This document shows positions 56,171 through 64,000 of a stretch of 64,000 bases of DNA, piece after piece. How positions within the stretch are numbered: position 1 is the stretch's first letter; every line of letters begins with the position of its first letter. The DNA is from Pycnopodia helianthoides. Taxonomy: Eukaryota; Echinodermata; Asteroidea; Forcipulatida; Asteriidae. Made by a program: the position numbers and the translations under genes. The notes under the pieces were generated by a model. That model was not told the origin of the DNA, searched no databases, and saw nothing but the letters and a program-made list of their open reading frames with translations. The stretch spans positions 10,506,094 to 10,570,093 of the forward strand of contig CM063255.1 of NCBI GenBank assembly GCA_032158295.1. Reading direction: 5' to 3'.

Positions 56171-56344
56171 AGGGCCCAATTTCATAGAGCTGCTGAAGCA
56201 CAAAAAGTAGCTAAGCACGACAAAATTATGCTTGACCAGAATAAGGTTACCAGCCAAACTGTCGTGGCACATGTACAATTTGTGACTGGTATCCTGCTCA
56301 TTTCTGCTTAGCAAAAAATTGTTAGGCTCTATGAAATTGGACCC
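56171..56344. mobile_element. F hairpin element, copy 1
   Basis: GGGCCCAATTTCATAGAGCT and the inverse GGCTCTATGAAATTGGACCC at the ends, with TAAGCA words inside. Confidence 0.8.
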
Positions 56345-56541
56345 AGGGCCCAATTTTATAGAGCTGCTTAAGGTCACAAACTAGCTAGGCACAACAAAAT
56401 TATGCTTACCATGAAAATAAAGGGTTACCAGCTAAAGTACCATTTCACATGTAGCGTCTGTGGCTGGTATCCTGCTTATTGTTGCTTAGCAGAAATCTTT
56501 TAAGCAAAAGTGTTTTGCTTAAGCAGCTCTATGAAATTGGG
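56345..56541. mobile_element. F hairpin element, copy 2
   Basis: AGGGCCCAATTTTATAGAGC to AGCAGCTCTATGAAATTGGG, directly after copy 1. An end fragment also lies at 17310-17355. Confidence 0.8.
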
Positions 56542-56742
56542 CGCAGTTACAGCACGACAAACCAAAGTCATCTTATTTGCACATTATTGTGAGATAGTTT
56601 TTTTTTTAACACCACCCTGTTTGATTTGCGTGGGAATACATTTAAGAGCTTTTATGTCTATGTGTTCACGAGGGCAAAATGGATTAATAGAACAATTAGC
56701 AATTGCGTATACTCTAGAAAAAAAAACTCCCGGGAAAGAAAT

Positions 56743-56945
56743 GGTTTGATTGGCAGCATATTGCGCCACGGCGCCTTGTAAACCATTACACTGTGCTATG
56801 TATAAGGAATATGTATCAAACTTCAAAAACGTAGCTCCACAATACCTTGCAGGAAAATACTGAATGTTGAAGCGCCTTGAGCGTCACTGAGTGACGGATA
56901 TGAGCGCTATAAGAAGCCACTATTACTAGGCCAAGTGAAAAAGAA
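56743..56945 (+). mobile_element. SINE 3' half (first family)
   Basis: TTGATTGGCAGCATATTGCG, GCCTTGTAAACCATTACA and TACCTTGCAGGAAAATACTG match the 30.3-kb copy. Confidence 0.7.
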
Positions 56946-57269
56946 TACCAGTTGATCGTGCAGGTTTTTTTCAAAAAGAGGAGAATGAGGGCCTTTTTGG
57001 TTTGTTTTTTAAAATTTCTTTCGAAGGTTGCCGCCAAGCATTTTAATTCAAACTGGCCACCAATTCTTCAGTTTAACGTCACCACTTACTTTCTGTAGTT
57101 ACAAGTTCTAAAAGATTGGTAAGTTGAATGAAAAATGCACAGAAAATGTGTCTTTTTGGGGGGAGGGGGGAATAGTAAAAAAAATAATAATAACAAAAAG
57201 GATGCGGCCTCAAAACAAAATGAGGGAGGGAACGATCAACTGGTATTTTTGTTTATTTGGCCTTATTAG

Positions 57270-57432
57270 AAATGACCTGAATTCTAGTTCGCAGGGAGAT
57301 CAGGTGAGTATCTGGGTCAGTATGACGTGGAATCTGTGTTACAGAATCCGGTTCAGCTGACCTATAACTGGGTCAGGCCCCCTTTGACCCGAATTATGGG
57401 TCAGTGAAGAGGCAGTTTTTTTTATAGTGTAT
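57270..57432. mobile_element. P-type element
   Basis: ATCTGGGTCAGTATGACGTG, AACTGGGTCAGGCCCCC and an end resembling GGCAGTTTTTTTTATAGTGT. Confidence 0.6.
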
Positions 57433-57699
57433 GTCGACTGCACCAAACGAAATACGCACGTATATTGCAGGCGCACAATCCATATAAAAGAAGTACAAAC
57501 AATTTCCATCGTGACCTCCTAATTTGATGATGTTTTTCACAAATTTGTGGAATTGTGTGGCTTCATTGAAAACTAGAGGATGATAATTAGTTATTGTTGT
57601 TATTATTAGACATACCTTTAGGTAATGAAACCAAGGGACCCTCAAAAGCGACCAGCACTGTGACATTTAGGCCTGAAGATACCTGTGTATAGAGAAGAT

Positions 57700-57880
57700 G
57701 ATGAAGACATATCAATTTTAGATGTGGGAGGAAAAACCTTTTAAAGAACATGGAAAACCCACGCCATGAGGGACTGGAAACCCGATCCACAGGAGGTTAC
57801 GGTCCGGGACTTAAACTGCTGGGGCCGCAGAGGTGAAAGGCATTAAATGAACCACTATTAAGCCGACCTGACTGCCCGTC
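57700..57880 (-). mobile_element. tRNA-derived SINE (second family)
   Basis: GTGGGAGGAAAAACC, AAACCCACGCCATGAGG and AAGCCGACCTGAC align with the 13.2-kb copy. Confidence 0.6.
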
Positions 57881-58133
57881 ATCTTCCAAATTTACATCGC
57901 CCACGTAAGGCTGGCTGGGTAAAAATTCACATAAGTGTCGTCTGGACACAGTTGTGAAACTGCGTTGTGAAAACTGTAATGTGAAAACGCCCTAATTTAA
58001 ACGTGGTTCGAGGTATTATTAGGCTTTTATCTTGAAGTAAGGGCCGAGTTAAAAAGTTGTGCAATCCGTGCGAAAAAAAAGAAAAACAGCCTTGCAAGCT
58101 TTTAATGTTTTACTTTTGCCTGTTTAAAGGCAA

Positions 58134-58488
58134 AGTATACATTTGGTTTTTGAAACCGTTCGATTGTTTTAATCCTATGTAAATGTAGATATATACAATC
58201 AAACTAACCTGTGAAAATATCATTTCAAAAGGTGGTAGCGTTTTGAGATATTGCTGAAAATCCGGATTGAGAACAATAATCCGTAATCGGTATACACAAT
58301 CTGAGAAACGTTTCATGCATGAAACAATTCTCTAATCCCTTTAATCCCTTTCTCTAAAGTGACGTTCCAAGGGGAATTGTTTCTCAAAACTGTATACAAT
58401 ATCAATAGCTGTAGTGCTTCTCTCCGAGTAAGTTTTCGGTGGTCATTAAGTTTTTCAGGAATTACCACCGGTTCACCCTTCACTTTAA
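58134..58488 (+). mobile_element. Family C element
   Basis: TTAAAGGCAAAGTATAC to CCTTCACTTTAA, with an inverted pair around GAAACGTTTCATGCATGAAA. Confidence 0.8.
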
Positions 58489-58564
58489 TTTTTTAATTTT
58501 GTTCAACAAATTGTTGCAAAAAAACTACGGGTCAAAATGTTGCGCCTACATTTCATTGTTACTT

Positions 58565-58910
58565 TAGTAACTAATAATAATAACTAGTTCTTATAAAGCG
58601 CATTTTACAATAACGTATCAATGCGCTTTACATTAGTGCCCTGGTCATTGGGCCAATAGCATTCCTGTAATCTTTCTCAGCTCCCTGGGGAGTATACAGC
58701 CCTGTGCTGCCGTGGCGCTCCAAAGGCTTTTTCATACACAATGTCAACCTCTACCCTCGCAGGTACCCATTTATACCCCTGGGTGAAGAGGAGCAATTAT
58801 AGTAAAGCATCTTGCTCAAGGACTCGAGTGTCATGACCGGGATTCGAACCCACATGACTTAACCACCAGAACTTGAATCCGATGCTCTGAACAGCTCGGC
58901 CATGACACCC
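58565..58910 (-). mobile_element. tRNA-derived SINE (first family relative)
   Basis: GACCGGGATTCGAACCCACA (B box, minus strand) and AGCTCGGCCATGACAC (A box, minus strand) at the right, with a TTATAAAGCGCATTTTACA tail at the left. Confidence 0.7.
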
Positions 58911-59312
58911 TACTTTGGTTGTTTTAATAGGCAGTTCGCAGCTATTTCAAAAAAGTCGCCACAAAAATGATTGACATAATATTCAGAATCTTCTTTGTCT
59001 ACTACTAAATCAACACCTAGTGCAATTTATTTACTCACATGACCGTTATAAAGAGAATCATTATTGCGTTTGAAAGAGTCAACATTACAGTTCTCTATAT
59101 AGTTTTCATGAAAATGTCACAAACGTATGTGCCGCATCATTGATTTTTTGACTGTGGATAAATTCATTAAAAAACCACAGGTTTTCGGCACCATTAAAGG
59201 GAAAGTGAAAACTACTTTTAATTCTAACTCAAGTTTTTAAGACAAACACTATAATATTATAAAAAGGACAACGAAAATGGTTTGTGAAGTGTATGCCAAC
59301 AATTGTTGTTGG

Positions 59313-59460
59313 CGTGCTTAAGCTCTGGTGTTTCTGATCAGCAGAGTGTGGGGTTCGAGTCCGACTCGTGTCTTTCAGTTGCCATAACTGCCTTGTCCTT
59401 CGGATGGGACATTAAGCCGTAGGTACTAGGATTTGGGTTGCGCACGTAAATAAACCAACA
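59313..59460 (+). mobile_element. SINE 5' half (first family)
   Basis: GTGTTTCTGATCAGCAGAGT, GGGTTCGAGTCCGACTCG and TCCTTCGGATGGGACATTAA match the minus strand of 34525-34946. Confidence 0.7.
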
Positions 59461-60262
59461 ACGCTTAGGCAATATGAACATTTTAAAAATGTTTAGCGTC
59501 CTGCCTTTTTGAAATAAAGGAAGGAGGAAGGCCTTTTTTTTTCGGTTTTTTTTTCCAAAATGGCCGCATTTTTTCAAGACAACCGGCCGGGCTATTTTTC
59601 AAGATGGTTGCCAGCTTTTTGCGGTGTGGTTAAGTCTAAAAATACGATCCTATTAATTATTTAATTTTTTTTAAGTTCTTTTGGTCAGAGATCGTTAAAA
59701 TTTTTCCTTTGTTTCGTAAAAAAAAGAAAAAAAGGAGGCGGCCTCTTAAAAGGAAGCAGGCGGGACGCTAAACATATTTTTTTTTTAATTATTATTTGGT
59801 CCTTAGCGTGGAAGAAGTGGGTGTAACCCGGCGTTTCTGGTTCACATAGCAAGCTCCCTTGTTTACGGGTGCCCCCCCCCCCAGACTTGCGAGCTACAGT
59901 GATTAAGCTCTCGAGGCGTCCATGGTTTCATTACCAGAAATATATAATAAGTTATGACATTAGTTATTCAAAGAATGAAGCATGACATATTGATAGCCTC
60001 ATTAAAAACCCACGGTCATGGATACATAGATACATTATCATCACTTGTCCTTTTTTAATAATAATATGTAGTTAATATGTGCAGGGGCAAGGCTTCTCAA
60101 TGGCCCTTACACTTTATTACTACCCCTATTCCTCGCAGCATTTCTAACACATTCTGGACTCCTTTGGAGTATGCAGCACCGGCAGCAAAATTGGCAGACA
60201 AGCTGCTAATCATTCACATCAACAATCATCACCCTTTTCGGCTTAGCTCCTTGTTTTTAAGG

Positions 60263-60656
60263 TTAAAGGAACATTGCAGAATTGGTTTTTGCTAACAAAA
60301 CAGTTGCCGACAGTGTATGCACTTTATGTAATCAACCATATACATAAACTGACAAACCTGTAGAAGTTTGAGATCGATCGGCCATCTGGGTCACGAGAAA
60401 ATAGTGAAAAACCGATTACACATTTGCATGAAATCATATAGATTCAACAAATGAATAAAACGCTCACTGGGCGCGATAAACTCCAATAGGAAAATTAGTT
60501 TATTCATTTCCCATCAAATATGGCATTTCAGAAAGAAATATTTCAAGGGATGTTTTCTACTATCATCATCATTAGACCGTGTAACTTTTATGTAAATCTG
60601 TGATCAAAAAGTATGTTTTACAAGTTTTTTTCTTACCAATTCTGTAATGTTCCTAA
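60263..60656 (+). mobile_element. Family D element, full copy
   Basis: TTAAAGGAACATTGCAG to TGTAATGTTCCT. ATTTGCAT (octamer) is retained and the hairpin centre is altered. Confidence 0.85.
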
Positions 60657-61152
60657 AGATTGGGACTCATGTGACTCAATTTTACGGCATTGCTTGCCGT
60701 TGAATTATTCGCTTACAGCCCCATAGAATAATGCGCTTTACACGGTGCAATTCGCTACTTGCATGGATCCGCCATGTGCGTGTAGAGCTTCGACGTCGTG
60801 CTTCATTTGTTTTGTATTTATGTATCTGTTTGGATGAAAGTGTCAGTACATTACCGTAACAATACAGGGATATATAATGATTATATTGACTGCTGTCCCC
60901 AATTCGAGGCTCTACACGCAAATGGCTGACCATGCGAAGGGCGAGTTTTGAGCTTTTCCTCCCACATCTAAAAAAACCAACTTAACATTTCTTCATCATC
61001 TCCTCCTCGCATGTATAGTCACACCACGAGTTACAGTTACAGCAAGCGATTCTGAGGGTTTGTTGGTTTCATTACCAGTATAAGATAACACAAATCAAAT
61101 GAACGTACGGTTAAAGGCAGAGGATCCTTTTGGTAATTACTCAAGAAATAAT

Positions 61153-61543
61153 TACCATAAATGATTACTATAGTATATCAGTTTTGGTGATTACTTTTGT
61201 ATATCAGTTTTGGTGATTACTATTGTATATCAGTTTTGGTGATTACTATTGTATATCAGTTTTGGGTGATTACTATTGTATATCAGTTTGGGTGATTACT
61301 ATTGTATATCAGTTTGGGTGATTACTATTGTATATCAGTTTGGGTGATTACTATTGTATATCAGTTTGGGTGATTACTATTGTATATCAGTTTTGGTGAT
61401 TACTATTGTATATCAGTTTTGGGTGATTACTATTGTATATCAGTTTGGGTGATTACTATTGTATATCAGTTTTGGTGATTACTATTGTATATCAGTTTGG
61501 GTGATTACTATTGTATATCAGTTTTAGTGATTACTATTTTCCA
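61153..61543 (+). repeat. 26-bp minisatellite, about 15 copies
   Basis: The unit GTGATTACTATTGTATATCA plus GTTTTG or GTTTGG is almost uniform. Confidence 0.95.
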
Positions 61544-61742
61544 CAGAAAGTTGACTACATTTCAACTTATTTTTATTTTGTTTGTTTGTTTAGAAGGTCT
61601 TCCCAACAAGAGAACTCGGCAAAGCTTTAAAAAAGGAAATAAACACCAAGCTGGCAACAGCCAATCTCTCTCACAAACATTGGTTTACGTCTATGATTAT
61701 GAAATGCACAAAATCAATAAGTTGTGATTCAGTGACTAGACA

Positions 61743-62125
61743 ACAATATATTCGGTTTGCGGTAACACTATGTGTATAATATCTACTTTGCTATGTAGAA
61801 TTTTGTTCTTTAGATAAAACTTGTTTTGCTATTTGTTCTACTACCGTAGAGTAGATTTTCGGAATTCGGGAGTCTTCTCTGTCCTGCTTATTTAAACTAC
61901 TGTATACCTGGGAAGGAGGTAGGAAATCGGCCTGGACTACTACTTTATTAACTTTTGCTTTGTGGATCGGGGGACTTCTCTTAAGTAACTGCACTGCCGC
62001 GGAGTGAGTTCTGTTTGGTCTCTTTTCTTCTCTAAAGAACAAAAATCTACACAGCAAAGTAGATATTATACACATGGTGTTACCACAAACCGACCTCACC
62101 ATGCAATGCCTCAAAAACCATAGAC
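61743..62125 (+). mobile_element. K element with both terminal inverted repeats
   Basis: The left end GGTTTGCGGTAACACTATG and the right end CATGGTGTTACCACAAACCG are inverted, giving about 80-bp terminal repeats. It is the most complete K copy. Confidence 0.75.
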
Positions 62126-62517
62126 GACAATACTTATTCTAGTTATTGTGAAATCAGCGGTTAGCTTGGACCGGACTCGAACCCACAACCCATGTGATTG
62201 CATGCAAGTCTTGCAGTCTATAGCCACTTGACCCCGGTGACCAACAGTATTTAGAGTCCAGATTCACACGTCAACTCGACAAAGTCAAAGGTCGCTTTTC
62301 TTATAATGTTGTTATCTGGACAAAGTGACCATGGAGCGCGTTAGCCGGGTTCCGTACTTGTCTGGCAAGATAATGTGATAACACTAACATTTTACTCTCT
62401 TTGTTGCTGGCGTTTTTATTTATTATTTCGTTTAAATTTATCCGGTATTTTCTTAGATTTAATATTTTTAAATGTGCAAGCCGAGGTAACTTTTTTCATG
62501 CTGGCACGATGAATAAA

Positions 62518-62562
62518 TAATTGAATTGAATTTAATTGAATTTAATTGAATTGAATTGAATT
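62518..62562 (+). repeat. AATTG pentanucleotide repeat
   Basis: Repeated TTGAA/TTTAA words. Confidence 0.9.
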
Positions 62563-63141
62563 ATTTCCAACGCTTGTAAAGAAAAACGCCTGTAATCTTT
62601 TTAAAAAAAAACCTGAAAGGCCATTGGCTTCCAAAAAATGACCACGTCTTAATTGGTCTGGATCGCAGAATATTAAAAAAAAAAACATTCGACGGCTGTT
62701 AAGTGCAACAATTGTTACTTAACCTGATTACTAAATACACACAATAGCCAATTAATATCATATCAAGCCGGAAATGCATCCATTATTCAACGTACAGGAA
62801 GTTACATGAGTAATAAATGAGGGGAAACATACATTTCCCCGACTGTTAATTTGATTGTTAATGGTTTCAGTACACGGCGTATGAGGGACATATGCTCCGT
62901 ATACGATGCCATGATTAATTGGTAAAGAAGGAAATGATTTCAATTTTTTTTGGGGGGGGGTGGTGTCATGCTTGTACCGAGGGTAGTTAAGCATTTATGT
63001 TTAGCACCGACCTTCACCAACAAGATGAATATTAAACACAATTTATAGCACAATTTATAATTTCCGGAGAGAGACAACGAGCCTTTTTGGGGGAAGAAGA
63101 GTAGAACCAACCAAGCGACTGGATTCGCAATTGAACTCTTC

Positions 63142-63379
63142 TTAAAGACACTGAACACCTTTGGTAATTGTCAAAGACCAGTCTGCTCACTTGGTGTATC
63201 TCAACACATTTAGAAAATTTTAACTCAATTGGTGGCCGTCGAAGTTGCGAGATAATAATGGAAGAAAAAACACCCTTGTCACACGAAGTTGTGTGCTTTC
63301 AGATGCTTGATTTCGAGACCTCAAGCGCGAGGTCTCAAAATCAATTCAAATATTTTACTGAGAAATTACTTCTTTCTCA
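63142..63379 (+). mobile_element. Family A element, 3' truncated
   Basis: The 5' end through the TTTCTCA segment is present and the 3' third is missing. The centre is mutated from ACGCGT to AAGCGC. Confidence 0.8.
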
Positions 63380-63609
63380 TACAAGGGAATAACATGTTAC
63401 ATTTCATGTGATCATTTAATTTTTTTTTAAACTTGTTTTCCATTTACACTCAGACCACGTGCTTTTTTTTTATCCATACACTCTCACAAGATAATCTTTT
63501 AAAAAATATAATAAATGGCACAACAAGAGCGCAGGAAAGGGGTTCGTTGAAGAGAACTGCAAACGGAAACTCCAGTTTTAATCGGCCAGAAGTGCCCCCT
63601 GGAGAAAAC

Positions 63610-63760
63610 CGCCTTCCCAACCCCCCTCCCCACCCCCCTCCTCACCCCCCTCCTCACCCCCACCCCCTCCCCCCCCCTCCTCACCCCCTCCCTACCCACC
63701 CACCCCCCTCCCCACCCCCTCCCCACCCCACCCCTCCCCACCCCTCCCCCTCTCCTTGCT
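63610..63760 (-). repeat. C-rich tract, G-quadruplex-prone on the minus strand
   Basis: The plus strand is nearly all CCCC, CCCT and CAC words. The minus strand has many GGGG runs with 1-3-base spacers. Confidence 0.85.
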
Positions 63761-64000
63761 GCCCCTGAATTTTTAGCCTAGTTTCGGCACTGCTACCACT
63801 CCAGTGAGCCTGTGTTTCATTATTGCTGAAGAATACTTATTTGCATCTACGACACCATGTTGGAGACAATTGCTGTAAACATGCGATACCGTGTTTCAAT
63901 TCGTCACATCTAAAAAAAGAGTAGATTTGAACGTGCACCAAATAAACAATAAAGCCCATGTCATAGGTGATTTCGCAACTCAACAACCGTGCGCCTCTTT

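Larger units (their letters stand above)
55851..64000. other. Upstream intergenic region, repeats only
   Basis: No protein gene is recognisable here. Contents are: two tandem F hairpins (56171-56541), SINE pieces (56743-56945, 57700-57880, 58565-58910, 59313-59460), a P element (57270-57432), a C element (58134-58488), a D element (60263-60656), a 26-bp minisatellite (61153-61543), a K element (61743-62125), a tRNA-like fragment (about 62165-62240), a pentanucleotide repeat (62518-62562), a truncated A element (63142-63379) and a C-rich tract (63610-63760). I see nothing in 62600-63130 beyond A/T and G runs. Confidence 0.6.

Noticed and set aside
62165..62240. tRNA-like sequence (CGGACTCGAACCCACAACCC)
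   Set aside because: Only the B-box half is convincing and no matching acceptor stem is seen. Likely a tRNA pseudogene or SINE fragment.
63433..63768. Proline-rich open frame near the right edge
   Set aside because: It is the translation of a simple C-rich repeat tract.

Overview
The window is intron-rich, AT-biased metazoan DNA that carries most of one recognisable gene, a PRDM14 orthologue on the minus strand, in a dense field of small non-autonomous transposons and SINEs. Protein similarity and the style of the repeats suggest a marine invertebrate deuterostome. I favour an echinoderm, most likely a sea star, but that is inference from memory of repeat types and is not proven here.

The gene reads right to left. 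A promoter-like block (about 54.83-55.2 kb) with a CCAAT box, a GC/KLF box and an ATGCAAAT octamer leads to a tiny first coding exon (54798-54826, nine codons plus two bases). A 23.2-kb intron 1 follows. Exon 2 (31192-31646) encodes the proline-rich N-terminus. Exon 3 (22886-23044) encodes a linker, exons 4-6 (21556-21716, 16360-16521, 12788-12902) the PR/SET domain, and exon 7 (8004-8233) the first zinc fingers. Every junction has GT-AG borders and phases that fit, giving 437 codons. The remaining zinc-finger exons must lie left of position 1, because none is visible in 1-8003.

All other sequence is intronic or upstream and is mostly repeats. Several related families of about 350-420-bp elements (here called A, B, C, D, G and H) begin TTAAAGG and end CCTTTAA. 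Most share an internal core around AACAAACCTGTGAAA, but they carry different palindromes in the middle. There are also a 1.86-kb element with 34-bp perfect terminal inverted repeats (1585-3448), several hairpin elements (E, F, L, M, N and P types), tRNA-derived SINEs, degraded LINE 3' ends (14.3, 47.2 and 51.9 kb), minisatellites (48.5, 50.4 and 61.2 kb) and poly-G/poly-C tracts. A few GC-rich islands that match no other part of the window (about 5.0-5.3, 18.0-18.25, 20.2-20.8, 41.6-41.8, 46.45-46.75 and 55.1-55.8 kb) are the best candidates for regulatory DNA or unrecognised exons.

From its family, the gene is expected to encode a nuclear, DNA-binding PR-domain/zinc-finger regulator. I found no second protein-coding gene that I can name.
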